A stretch of 64,000 bases of DNA from Gottfriedia solisilvae (GTDB lineage Bacteria; Bacillota; Bacilli; Bacillales; Bacillaceae_G). The position numbers were made by a program, and so were the translations under genes. Numbering within the stretch: position 1 is the first letter of the stretch; every line of letters starts with the position of its first letter. The stretch covers positions 62,001 through 126,000 of the forward strand of contig NZ_NETJ01000002.1 in assembly GCF_002128405.1 (NCBI RefSeq), given 5' to 3'. The notes below the pieces were generated by a model. The model saw nothing but the letters and a program-made list of their open reading frames with translations. It made no database searches and was not told the DNA's origin. Below, piece after piece: positions 56,606-64,000 of the stretch.

Positions 56606-57340
56606 ATGTACGGTGAAAATAAAAAAAAAATACCTCTATACGTAAATGTTTATGAAAAATTATTTAAACTAATTAGTGAGGGAGTCTATCCAATTGGAAG
56701 TAAGCTACCTTCAGAACTAGAACTTTCTAAGCTGATGAATGTTAGTAGAATGACTCTAAGACAAGCATTGGGATTACTAAAAGAGGATGGTTATATTGAA
56801 GCAATCCATGGACAAGGGAATTTTATAAAACAAAATGTGAATGTACGAAATGTTGGATTAGAAAAGATTGATAATACAGTTTCTCAATGTTGTACAGAAA
56901 CAATTGATGATATAGATGCTTCTTTAGAAGTTAGTTTTTCAGACGATTTTGATTACATTAAAAAGATTTTTAATCAAGATTCAGCAGTAATGATCAGGTT
57001 TAATAGATGGTACAAGTGTAAACATAAAATAGTTGCGCATGCTTTTACAATGTTCCCAAGTGAGACAGCTTCCCAATATCAAATGAATCTAGGCGATCAG
57101 CACAGTATACTTAAAATACTAGAAGAAGATATTTATAGGTTAATTCATTCATCAACAATCGAAATAAAATATACAGAAACTGTCCTTCCATCTGAAAACC
57201 ATGAATTACGTTCAAATAATAATTTATTCGTATTACTAATTGAGAATCTATATGACTCAATGGGAAATGTTGTACTTAAAAATAAGATTTATATTCCAGT
57301 CGAACTTAGTTCAATAAAAATTAATCGAATAAACAAATAA
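56606..57340 (+). CDS. GntR/HutC family transcriptional regulator
   Basis: A 244-residue regulator. The N-terminal winged helix (IPLYVNVYEKLFKLISEGVYPIGSKLPSELELSKLMNVSRMTLRQALGLLKEDGYIEAIHGQGNFI) is classic GntR. The C-terminal half (about 95-240) looks like a UTRA ligand domain, though diverged. Its target is probably deoD next door, with a nucleoside or sugar phosphate as ligand. GTAAGGAGTG precedes the ATG. Confidence 0.87.
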   Translation: MYGENKKKIPLYVNVYEKLFKLISEGVYPIGSKLPSELELSKLMNVSRMTLRQALGLLKEDGYIEAIHGQGNFIKQNVNVRNVGLEKIDNTVSQCCTETIDDIDASLEVSFSDDFDYIKKIFNQDSAVMIRFNRWYKCKHKIVAHAFTMFPSETASQYQMNLGDQHSILKILEEDIYRLIHSSTIEIKYTETVLPSENHELRSNNNLFVLLIENLYDSMGNVVLKNKIYIPVELSSIKINRINK

Positions 57341-57408
57341 AATTTTCTTTTTTATAATATGTTCATTGAACTTTAGGAGTTGCTTACTGATATTATCCCC
57401 TTTAAAAA

Positions 57409-57440
57409 GAAAGGCAAGCTTTTTAAAAAGCTTGCCTTTT
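57409..57440. terminator. Bidirectional terminator between gntR and FusB-like gene
   Basis: AAAGGCAAGCTTTTT and AAAAAGCTTGCCTTTT form a perfect palindrome. Confidence 0.85.
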
Positions 57441-57457
57441 AACATTGCAATACGCCA

Positions 57458-58096
57458 TTAACCATTCACTAATTGTATAAATTCATGCAGTTTATTTAAT
57501 GATGTAATATTTTCATTACATTTCCTGCTATCTTTGCAAATGTAATTTCCTCTCTTTATAAAAGTACCTTGATCCGCACCTTTTGTTTTTGTCATGAACA
57601 TTCCGATTTCTTCAAATTTATGGCAAAATGTACAAATTCCTTTTTTGTTTACTAGATTAAATGTACCTTGTAAGCCTATTAACTTTTGATTGTAGTAGGT
57701 AACAATATATTTTTTATTTGAGCCAATATCATCCCAACCCAAATAAGTAATTTCTGTTAGATCTAGATTTTCTAAAATAGGCATCTTTAGTTTTTTAGCT
57801 TTCGGGAATAATTTTTTTATTGCTTGTTCGGAAATCTTCTTAAAAGGAAATACATATGGCTTGATTTGCGCTAATACTTTTTCAGCTTTTGACTTATCTT
57901 CAATTGTGATAATTAGAGAAAGTAGCTGAATTTGTTCTTCGTTTATGTCAGAAAACATATTAAAAACTTTTTCATGTGTAAGAGATTTTAATGCGCGCAA
58001 CACAATCCGATCATTAACAGTCGAATGTGCATTCACAAGCACTTGTATTTGTGTTCTGATGAAGTTATATTGATCACTTCTTATAAAGGGTTCCAT
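57458..58096 (-). CDS. FusB-family elongation factor G-binding protein
   Basis: A 212-residue two-domain protein. The helical N-terminal half (about 1-90) matches the EF-G-binding N domain in length and composition. The C-terminal treble-clef zinc finger uses C155, C158, C187 and C193 (ICTFCHK, then ICKDSRKCN). FusB/FusC proteins bind EF-G on the ribosome and free it from fusidic acid; chromosomal homologues occur in many Bacilli and need not confer resistance. ATG 58096 follows AGGAG by 8 bases. A separate terminator isolates it from the HTH gene upstream. Confidence 0.8.
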   Translation of the reverse strand: MEPFIRSDQYNFIRTQIQVLVNAHSTVNDRIVLRALKSLTHEKVFNMFSDINEEQIQLLSLIITIEDKSKAEKVLAQIKPYVFPFKKISEQAIKKLFPKAKKLKMPILENLDLTEITYLGWDDIGSNKKYIVTYYNQKLIGLQGTFNLVNKKGICTFCHKFEEIGMFMTKTKGADQGTFIKRGNYICKDSRKCNENITSLNKLHEFIQLVNG

Positions 58097-58208
58097 TTTC
58101 TTCACTCCTAATCAAGGTATACCCATATACAATCATTAATTTTACTTTACACAATATACATCTAAATTAATATGTAGAAAATGATTAGCAGTCAAACTCG
58201 CCATAAAA

Positions 58209-58236
58209 AAAAGCACTGATACGCATCAGTGCTTTT
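58209..58236 (-). terminator. Terminator of the CD3324-like gene
   Basis: On the minus strand AAGCACTGAT and ATCAGTGCTT pair around GCGT and are followed by nine T. Confidence 0.85.
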
Positions 58237-58241
58237 ATAGT

Positions 58242-58505
58242 TTATTTCGTATAAATAATTTTTTTAATCGTTTCAATAGAAAGGAAATATTCATCAGCTA
58301 ATTGATCAATCGAGGTCCCAGCTTTATAAGCTTTTTTGATCTTGATATTTCTTTCGTCAATGAATTTTCTGGTTCCTGAACGAGAACCCCATTTTTTATG
58401 AGTCGTTTCTGGTTTTGGAATATAAATTGTTTCTCCCTGAACATACTTTTGAATTTCCGAAATCAATTTTTCAGGTAAAATAGCCGTTGCTTTTAAATAT
58501 GTCAT
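58242..58505 (-). CDS. CD3324 family small HTH protein
   Basis: An 87-residue protein. The N-terminal half (ATAILPEKLISEIQKYVQGETIYIPKPE) precedes a basic stretch and a C-terminal helix-turn-helix of the resolvase/Mor type (KIKKAYKAGTSIDQLADEYFLSIETIKKIIYTK). I recognise it as a CD3324-like family protein, common next to resistance and stress genes in Firmicutes; its role is not known. AAGGGGCG before ATG 58505 lies inside a hairpin (58518-58545), and a leader ORF precedes it, so translation may be regulated. Confidence 0.75.
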   Translation of the reverse strand: MTYLKATAILPEKLISEIQKYVQGETIYIPKPETTHKKWGSRSGTRKFIDERNIKIKKAYKAGTSIDQLADEYFLSIETIKKIIYTK

Positions 58506-58517
58506 GACTGTAACGCC

Positions 58518-58545
58518 CCTTATTTATGTTTTGTCTAAAATAAGG
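58518..58545 (-). promoter_or_regulatory. Hairpin covering the ribosome site of the CD3324-like gene
   Basis: On the minus strand CCTTATTT pairs perfectly with AAATAAGG; the second arm runs into AAGGGGCG, the ribosome site of the HTH gene. It would mask initiation unless opened. Confidence 0.6.
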
Positions 58546-58637
58546 TGCAAAGCCAATATTTAAAAAAGCTTACTTGGGCGATTAAATGTAGTACTCACCC
58601 CATGCAAAGTATCGCCTTTCCAATATTAGGCTTTGCA
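58546..58637 (-). promoter_or_regulatory. Long inverted repeat linking leader ORF to HTH gene
   Basis: On the minus strand TGCAAAGCCTAATATT (58637-58622, inside the leader ORF) pairs with AATATTGGCTTTGCA (58560-58546). An inner GGCGAT/ATCGCC stem extends it. A second CTTTGCA near the ORF end can pair with the same TGCAAAG, so two mutually exclusive folds exist. Confidence 0.6.
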
Positions 58638-58678
58638 TGAGACGTTGCAGAATCTGACAAACGCACATTACTTGTCAT
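58595..58678 (-). CDS. 27-codon leader ORF
   Basis: The minus strand reads GGGAGGTGATAGAAAATG, a near-ideal ribosome site 7 bases before ATG 58678. The peptide begins MTSNVRLSDSATSHAKPNIG and ends KAILCMG. It has no known domain. Its codons 15-20 form one arm of the hairpin that precedes the HTH gene, which is the layout of translational-attenuation leaders. Confidence 0.55.
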   Translation of the reverse strand: MTSNVRLSDSATSHAKPNIGKAILCMG

Positions 58679-58778
58679 TTTCTATCACCTCCCTAAAGTA
58701 AAAATGTTAAATCAATTCCTTCTAATTATAAATGATGATTTAGGTAATTGTCGTTGTACATGTAAAAATCAAGAAATT

Positions 58779-59858
58779 TTAGAGTGCTAAGATAATCTTC
58801 AAAAGCTCTTTATTAAGAGTTGAAGAATTTTTAGGTTTTAGCCACTGATCCTTTATGATGACTGAATGACAGTTTGGGCTATTAAGATAGCTATAGATAA
58901 TTTGCGCCTCATCAATTTCATCACGACTTACATCATACGATTCTTTCAATTCATAATTAAGAAAGTATGCTTGAGCGTTTAATTTAATTGCTTCTATTAA
59001 TTGGTCAATCGATTTGTTATTCATTTGATAAATTTCACTAAAGAGAACTTGAGTACGTTTCACTAGAAACATCTTTATGGAAGTATCATCTAAGCGCTCA
59101 ACTATAATGATATTATGATTTTTTTCGGTAAATTCAATCACTTTTTCTTTCTTTAATAGAAGTGAAACGGTGTCTATCCAGTCTCGATATTTAGTAGCTG
59201 CTTCAAAATTAAATTCTTCAGAAGCTTGGTGCATCATCTGTTGCATTTCCTCTATTAAGCTCATATCTGTTCGATTCAAAAAACCAATCAGTCGATTAAT
59301 GATTGCGTTATATTCCTCAACTGCCTTACCACCTAAACAAACGCCATTGCATGTACCTAATGAATAATTAAGACAAGCACTATTTTTAAAAGTTGAAAAT
59401 GCACAATTAATTTTAAAACAATCTTTTATGCCATTAATCGCTCGTTCAACTAAACTTCTACTCGTAAAAGGGCCAAAGATGAAAGAATTGTCAATGTCTG
59501 TTAGTTGATTGCTAACTTCGATTTTTCGGACTTTTTTATGAGAATCTATAACTAAGTAAGCAAAGGACTGTGGACTTTTCATCATTCGATTATAATGTGG
59601 CTTTATTTCTTTTATTAGGTGACATTCCAGCATAAAAGCATCGAATTCTGTATCTGTTTGAATCGTATCAAAATCCTTTAAATGCGCTACAAGTTTTTTA
59701 ATTTTTGGGGAATGAGTCTTTGTATTTTGAAAATATGTTTGTACTCGCTTTTTCAAACTTTTCGCTTTTCCTACATATAAAATATGACCTTGTGAATCTT
59801 TCATTAAATAAACACCAGGAGTAAGAGGTAGATTTTTTACTTTTTCTTGTAGATTAAT
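58779..59858 (-). CDS. UvrC/Cho-like GIY-YIG nuclease
   Basis: A 359-residue protein. The GIY-YIG domain (1-90) has LPLTPGVYLMKD, YVGKAKSLKKRVQTYF and the catalytic-region Arg/Glu positions. A cysteine cluster CAFSTFKNSACLNYSLGTCNGVC follows, then a UVR-like helical pair (EEMQQMMHQASEEFNFEAATKYRDWID). The RNase H and HhH parts of UvrC are absent, so it resembles Cho, which makes the 3' incision in nucleotide excision repair. No ATG/GTG/TTG gives the full GIY motif; ATT 59858, 9 bases after AAGGAA, is the likely start. From ATG 59804 the GVY element would be lost. Confidence 0.75.
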   Translation of the reverse strand: MNLQEKVKNLPLTPGVYLMKDSQGHILYVGKAKSLKKRVQTYFQNTKTHSPKIKKLVAHLKDFDTIQTDTEFDAFMLECHLIKEIKPHYNRMMKSPQSFAYLVIDSHKKVRKIEVSNQLTDIDNSFIFGPFTSRSLVERAINGIKDCFKINCAFSTFKNSACLNYSLGTCNGVCLGGKAVEEYNAIINRLIGFLNRTDMSLIEEMQQMMHQASEEFNFEAATKYRDWIDTVSLLLKKEKVIEFTEKNHNIIIVERLDDTSIKMFLVKRTQVLFSEIYQMNNKSIDQLIEAIKLNAQAYFLNYELKESYDVSRDEIDEAQIIYSYLNSPNCHSVIIKDQWLKPKNSSTLNKELLKIILAL

Positions 59859-60048
59859 GTTGATTCATTCCTTTTCTAAATATATATTTTCCATTTTATC
59901 ACGAGAATGAAGAGCTTGGTGTATTCGCATTTTTCAATTGTATAAAAATTTTCATCTGACAAGGAAGAGAAAAAGCATAAACGAAGTAGGAGTCGCGTAA
60001 AAATTGACTACAGAGGATATCTGTAAAAATAGAAGGAGACGTGATCAA

Positions 60049-60384
60049 ATGAAAACGATATATACAACATCTTCCTTCTTCACATGGATTGTTGCTTGCA
60101 TCTTGAATGCTGTCATTATTTTGGGATGTTTTAAATTCGCTAATGTAATTGACTGGTCTTATCTAGACCTGGCTTTCTTTTTATATCTTGTCATTTTACT
60201 TTTTTACTTTATATGTCTTAAAAAAGATGAGGGCTTTCCAGCGCTTTTCAGACAGCATATTCTTCGCAAAAAATTCTTATTGCTACATGTATCAGCATTT
60301 GAAGTGACACTAATCCTAGTGAGCGTTTTCCATATTGTAAGAGCAATCATTTTATATAGAGATGCAATTGTAACGCTTTTTTAA
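60049..60384 (+). CDS. Small membrane protein with three helices
   Basis: A 111-residue protein with three hydrophobic segments (about 10-28, 35-55 and 80-103) and basic loops. ATG 60049 follows AAGGAGACG by 6 bases; the in-frame TTG at 60004 lacks a site. I recognise no family. It has its own terminator. Confidence 0.6.
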   Translation: MKTIYTTSSFFTWIVACILNAVIILGCFKFANVIDWSYLDLAFFLYLVILLFYFICLKKDEGFPALFRQHILRKKFLLLHVSAFEVTLILVSVFHIVRAIILYRDAIVTLF

Positions 60385-60388
60385 AGGG

Positions 60389-60415
60389 ACAACAGATCTA
60401 TTCTGTTGTTTTTTT
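60389..60415 (+). terminator. Terminator after the small membrane protein
   Basis: ACAACAGA and TCTGTTGT pair around TCTAT and are followed by seven T. Confidence 0.85.
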
Positions 60416-60465
60416 ATGTCTCGAAAATCATTTTAAATATTGTATAATTTGTTTAGGTGATGAAC

Positions 60466-61197
60466 ATGTTTTTAAAGAAAATAACACTATTACATGAAGA
60501 TATACCCTCTTTTTCTACCTATCCTTTCTCAATACCTTCAATTCGAAAGTTAGATGAGCTGAATTTAGAAAGTAATATTACATTTTTGGTTGGAGAAAAT
60601 GGTTCTGGTAAATCAACTCTATTAGAAGCGATTGCTGACAAATGTGGATTTCATACAGCTGGTGGGGGACGTAATAATAGCTATGAAGTATTTGCGTCTG
60701 GATCTTCACTCAGTAACTATATAAGACTATCTTGGTTGCCAAAAATAACAAATGGCTTCTTTTTAAGAGCGGAGTCTTTTTATCATTTTGCAACTTATCT
60801 TGATGAAATGGATGATCCAAGAGCATATAATAGCTACGGCGGAAAATCATTACATGAACAATCTCACGGTGAATCATTTTTGTCATTATTTTTAAATCGT
60901 TTTAATGGAGATGCGATCTACTTACTAGATGAGCCTGAGGCTGCACTTTCTCCAGCAAGACAATTAACTTTTTTAAAAATTCTCCATGATTTAGCTGAAG
61001 AAGGCAATTCCCAATTTATTATCGCTACGCATTCACCAATCTTACTTGGTTGTCCTAATGCGAATATATTAAGCTTCGATAACGGCGAAATATCCAAAAT
61101 AGCATATGAAGACACAGACCATTATCAAATCACAAAATACTTCTTACAGCATCGAGAAAAATTTTTAGCAGACTTATTAAGAGAAGATGATGAGTAG
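60466..61197 (+). CDS. AAA family ATPase (RecF/ABC-like, COG3910 type)
   Basis: A 243-residue soluble ATPase. Walker A GENGSGKST is near residue 45, the signature-like SHGESFLSLF around 135, Walker B IYLLDEPEAALS and H loop ATHSP. The arrangement is that of small ABC-type ATPases without a membrane partner, of unknown role. ATG 60466 follows AGGTG by 6 bases; GTG 60457 and ATG 60460 overlap that site. Confidence 0.85.
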   Translation: MFLKKITLLHEDIPSFSTYPFSIPSIRKLDELNLESNITFLVGENGSGKSTLLEAIADKCGFHTAGGGRNNSYEVFASGSSLSNYIRLSWLPKITNGFFLRAESFYHFATYLDEMDDPRAYNSYGGKSLHEQSHGESFLSLFLNRFNGDAIYLLDEPEAALSPARQLTFLKILHDLAEEGNSQFIIATHSPILLGCPNANILSFDNGEISKIAYEDTDHYQITKYFLQHREKFLADLLREDDE

Positions 61198-61217
61198 TAA
61201 ATAAATATAAAGACAGT

Positions 61218-61257
61218 AAAAAGCAGAGTATGTAATAGAGCATACTTTGCTTTTTTT
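61218..61257. terminator. Bidirectional terminator between ATPase and GNAT genes
   Basis: AAAAGCAGAGTATG pairs with CATACTTTGCTTTT and is followed by more T. Confidence 0.85.
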
Positions 61258-61262
61258 ACAAA

Positions 61263-61802
61263 TCATTTGAATTCTTGATTACTACGTAAAACTGTAATGA
61301 AGCCATCTAATATGTCATGACTGACTGTGAAACCTTTTCGTTTATAAAATTCTAGGGCATCTTCATTGCCATTAGAAACATAAATGAAATAATCATCTAC
61401 ATCATCAAATTGTTTTAACCAATTCATTGACATTTTAAATAGGATGGACCCTACTCCATATTTTCTGTATTTTTCTTTTATATAAAACTGGGATAAGCAA
61501 CCAACATTTTGTTTCTCAACAGATGATAGGTCAAAAAAAGTAGCAAAGCTGTTTGAATAAACTTCTTTTGGTGAGATATTTGCATAAACATAACCTACTA
61601 TTTTATCAGCATCTTTTACGATCACTATATAGTTATGTATGGCATTTTTAACTGATGGAACTAATCTCGTATCGAAATTCATGCTATCAAATAATTCTGG
61701 TGTAATATGTGCTTTTGATTTCTGGAATGCCATTAGTTCATTACATAAATCTCTACAATATTCTATTTTTTCTTCTGATATCACTTCATAAATTAAGTTC
61801 AA
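61263..61802 (-). CDS. GNAT family N-acetyltransferase
   Basis: A 179-residue GNAT protein. FYIKEKYRKYGVGSILFKMSM carries the acetyl-CoA loop (R/Q-x-x-G-x-G/A) and the C-terminal NEDALEFYKRKGFTVS motif B is typical. The substrate is unknown. TTG 61802 is preferred, 8 bases after GGGAG; the in-frame ATG 61817 overlaps that site. Confidence 0.8.
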   Translation of the reverse strand: MNLIYEVISEEKIEYCRDLCNELMAFQKSKAHITPELFDSMNFDTRLVPSVKNAIHNYIVIVKDADKIVGYVYANISPKEVYSNSFATFFDLSSVEKQNVGCLSQFYIKEKYRKYGVGSILFKMSMNWLKQFDDVDDYFIYVSNGNEDALEFYKRKGFTVSHDILDGFITVLRSNQEFK

Positions 61803-61984
61803 ACTTCCCACTCCCATAGGCGAATTTTTCTGACGATCAGTCTCTATTATCTGAAAGCTTGTTACAAATAATTTTATTACATAGAGAAAAAGAATCGCAA
61901 CTATTTATAGATGCTTCAATTGATGTTAGAAGCCATTTTCTACAAGTTTGTATCTTTTTGAGTTTTTAACTATGCAGACATAAG

Positions 61985-62085
61985 CTGATTACAATGGATG
62001 GTGAGAGACTCCTGTGACCCCGGAGGCTTATTATTTGGCTCAGATCAATCCCTACGGTAAGGGAGCATCCTGGAGTTGTAATCAA
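61985..62085 (+). repeat. Bacillaceae GC-rich intergenic repeat, shortened copy
   Basis: GCTGATTACAATGGATGG at the left and CATCCTGGAGTTGTAATCA at the right form an inverted pair (TGATTACAA/TTGTAATCA). GAGACTCCTGTG and GAGCATCCTGGAG match the copy at 25928-26058 in the same orientation, but the GC-rich centre is reduced and altered. The rest of 61803-62182 holds no gene that I can support. Confidence 0.7.
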
Positions 62086-62182
62086 CTAACGCATTCAATT
62101 CAATTCACGGATTATGAAGAAAATACCATGCATATTTAACCCCCAAAATGCACAAACTTAGTTGCTAGGAGTGAGTAACTAA

Positions 62183-63628
62183 ATGGATTTACAAAATGGT
62201 AGTTTCAAAAATAAATATAAAATACGCTCATCGACAATTAATATCGATGGGAATATCGAAGAAAATGAGGATTTAATCCGTAAAATATTTTCAACCTCTG
62301 ATATCAGAAAAAAGATTTTAGTTATCAATAAAAAGCAAGCCTTTCTATTTTATTTGACGGGTTTAGTAGATGAACAAAAGGTTGATTCATTTGTAAATAA
62401 TATTTCAGCTAGTTCAGATGAACTTGAACTGTTTATGAGTAATAATGCTGTTAGATCAAATAAAATTGTAGACATAGAGAAATCGATTTTAGAAGGTAAA
62501 AGTATTTTATTTTTAGAAAATGAGCCTGCAGCTTTTATTTATTCAACAGAAAACTTAATGCAAAGACCTTTTTCTCCACCAACAATTGATAATTCACTGA
62601 AGGGTACAAAAATATCTTTTGTTGAAACATACCAAACAAATATTGCACTACTTAGAAGATATATTACTACTAGTAGTTTTCGTACACATCAAACTGAAAT
62701 AGGAACTGAAAATAAGCGTACTGTTTCACTTGCATATATAGATGGAGTAGTAGATGAGGAGTTATTATCTTCAATACAGAAAAAAATTTCGGAAATAAAG
62801 GAAGATTCTATTTTAAATGTGAATCAATTGGCTCAATTGTTAGAAAGAAATCCAATCTCACCGTTTCCTCAATTATTAACAACTGAACGTCCCGACGAGG
62901 CTGCTTCTGCTTTACTCAAAGGGAGAGTCATTTTGATTTTAGATCGGTCAGCGGAAGTCGTTGTACTTCCTTCTAATTTTTTATCTTTCTTTCAAAGTAT
63001 TGATGACTATTCTTCAAGAACACTTGTCGGTTCATTTAATCGGATCCTTAGAGTCGTCGCTTTTTTTATCACGCTATTTTTACCAGGTTTATATATTGCC
63101 ATCATTTCTTTTAACTATGAAATTGTTCCATTGAAATTACTAATTTCAATAGGGGAATCTCGGACAAGAGTTCCATTTGATCCTTTGGTTGAAGCAATCA
63201 TTATGGAAATTACACTGGAAATGTTAAGAGAAGCTGGAATTCGACTACCGGCTCCAATTAGTACGACTGTAGGTGTAGTAGGAGGAATCGTAATTGGTCA
63301 AGCTGCAGTTCAAGCAGCGATTGTTAGTAATATCATGGTTATTGTTGTTGCTCTCACAGCAATTTCGTCTTTTATTATTCCGAACTTTGAAATGGCGTCT
63401 AGTTTAAGGATTGTTAGGTTTCCAATCATGGTAATGGCTTCTTTATTCGGGTTAATTGGTCTTGTTGTTAGTACGATGGTCCTCATTGTACACGGCTTGA
63501 CATTAACTAATTTTAATACATCATACACCGTACCATTTTCACCACTAAAGATTTCACAACTAAATGATACTTTATTTAGAATACCGTTAAGATTTCTATG
63601 GAATAAAAAAAACAAACGGAACGAGTAA
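62183..63628 (+). CDS. GerA-type spore germination receptor A subunit
   Basis: A 481-residue GerAA/GerKA-family protein. A soluble N-terminal part (about 1-270) carries RPFSPPTIDNSLKGTKISFVETYQTNIALLRRYI and LAYIDGVVDEELL. A membrane part follows with four to five helices (LRVVAFFITLFLPGLYIAIISFN, GESRTRVPFDPLVEAIIMEITLEMLREAGIRLP). It senses nutrients with B and C subunits in the spore inner membrane. ATG 62183 follows TAGGAGTGAG. The B subunit begins 25 bp downstream. Confidence 0.93.
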   Translation: MDLQNGSFKNKYKIRSSTINIDGNIEENEDLIRKIFSTSDIRKKILVINKKQAFLFYLTGLVDEQKVDSFVNNISASSDELELFMSNNAVRSNKIVDIEKSILEGKSILFLENEPAAFIYSTENLMQRPFSPPTIDNSLKGTKISFVETYQTNIALLRRYITTSSFRTHQTEIGTENKRTVSLAYIDGVVDEELLSSIQKKISEIKEDSILNVNQLAQLLERNPISPFPQLLTTERPDEAASALLKGRVILILDRSAEVVVLPSNFLSFFQSIDDYSSRTLVGSFNRILRVVAFFITLFLPGLYIAIISFNYEIVPLKLLISIGESRTRVPFDPLVEAIIMEITLEMLREAGIRLPAPISTTVGVVGGIVIGQAAVQAAIVSNIMVIVVALTAISSFIIPNFEMASSLRIVRFPIMVMASLFGLIGLVVSTMVLIVHGLTLTNFNTSYTVPFSPLKISQLNDTLFRIPLRFLWNKKNKRNE

Positions 63629-63653
63629 ATAAATTTGTTGGAAGGGATATGTC

Positions 63654-64000
63654 ATGAATGGGAAGATAAATATATCAATATTACAATTCATATTAATAAT
63701 ATTTGGCGTTCAAATCGGCATAGGCATGTTAGCCCTTCCACGTGAATTAGCAGATAAATCTGGTACAAGTAGTTGGATTGCAATCATTTTGGGTGGCTTT
63801 ATTAGTACAATCATCAGTATTACTTTTATAAAGATAAGAGAAAAGGCACCAACAAAAAGTTTCGTTGACTTTTTTACATTTTATTTAGGAAAAATACTTG
63901 GAAAAGTCATTGTATTTTTCTTTTCCATTTATTTTTTGTGTATGGGATATACGGTATTAGTAAGAACAATTCTTTATATTCAATCTTATATACTTCAACA
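63654..64000 (+). CDS. GerA-type spore germination receptor B subunit (cut by window end)
   Basis: An open frame from ATG 63654, with GGAAGGGATATG upstream, runs to the window edge. The first 115 residues open MNGKINISILQFILIIFGVQ, continue with GIGMLALPRELADKSGTSSW and contain hydrophobic helices, as in GerAB/GerKB amino-acid-permease-like proteins. It is likely the ligand-binding permease subunit of the operon. Confidence 0.88.
   Translation, partial: MNGKINISILQFILIIFGVQIGIGMLALPRELADKSGTSSWIAIILGGFISTIISITFIKIREKAPTKSFVDFFTFYLGKILGKVIVFFFSIYFLCMGYTVLVRTILYIQSYILQ

Overview
The window reads as an AT-rich chromosome segment of an endospore-forming Bacillaceae bacterium. The evidence is an uninterrupted sigK, the sporulation checkpoint gene sda, the germination protease gpr, GerA-type germinant receptor genes, the competence genes comER/comEA/comEC, and a perfect CIRCE element ahead of hrcA-grpE-dnaK. 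The order sda-yqeG-yqeH-aroE-yhbY-yqeK-rsfS-yqeM-comER-comEA-comEC-yqzM-holA-rpsT-gpr-yqxA-lepA-hemW-hrcA-grpE-dnaK-dnaJ-prmA-rsmE-mtaB matches the conserved Bacillus block. The genus cannot be fixed from sequence alone; divergence from the B. subtilis and B. cereus proteins I can recall suggests another lineage, perhaps Gottfriedia-like.

Layout. 0-10 kb: a zinc-ribbon/RpoA-CTD-like protein, a YrhC-like protein, sigK, a tyrosine T-box operon aroA-tyrA, an M29 aminopeptidase, an SRPBCC protein, a crcB fluoride-channel pair, a CPBP membrane protease homologue, a small alarmone synthetase and psd. 10-34.6 kb: the conserved block above. It carries the tiny genes sda and yqzM, a DnaA-box cluster between sda and yqeG, and three local gene absences compared with B. 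subtilis (nadD, comEB, spoIIP). 34.7-35.6 kb: a secreted peptidoglycan-binding protein with long glycine-rich and GKGETEQP repeats.

35.6-53.9 kb is an accessory transport and catabolism region. A histidine kinase, an AraC-type response regulator and an SSS-family transporter form one minus-strand operon. A complete Opp/Dpp-type ABC transporter follows. Divergent from it are two paralogous lipoprotein substrate-binding proteins, one unusual amidohydrolase, three tandem cytosine-deaminase-like amidohydrolases, an EamA exporter and an NCS2 nucleobase permease. Three promoters in this region (ahead of each binding protein and of the deaminase trio) share a 21-bp direct repeat of GTAAA-type half-sites ending exactly 36 bp before a TATAAT box. 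That arrangement suits an AraC-type activator, and the adjacent response regulator is the obvious candidate. I infer a regulated uptake and hydrolysis pathway for a nucleobase-like or other cyclic-amide compound. The substrate is unknown.

54-64 kb: signal peptidase I, a DeoD-type nucleoside phosphorylase with a divergent GntR regulator, a FusB-family (EF-G-binding) zinc protein, a CD3324-like HTH gene preceded by a 27-codon leader ORF and mutually exclusive hairpins, a UvrC/Cho-like GIY-YIG nuclease whose only family-consistent start is ATT, an AAA ATPase, a GNAT acetyltransferase, and the start of a GerA-type germination operon cut by the window end. Two copies (one degenerate) of a GC-rich Bacillaceae intergenic repeat lie at 25.9 and 62.0 kb. 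No tRNA, rRNA, CRISPR array or transposase gene was recognised.
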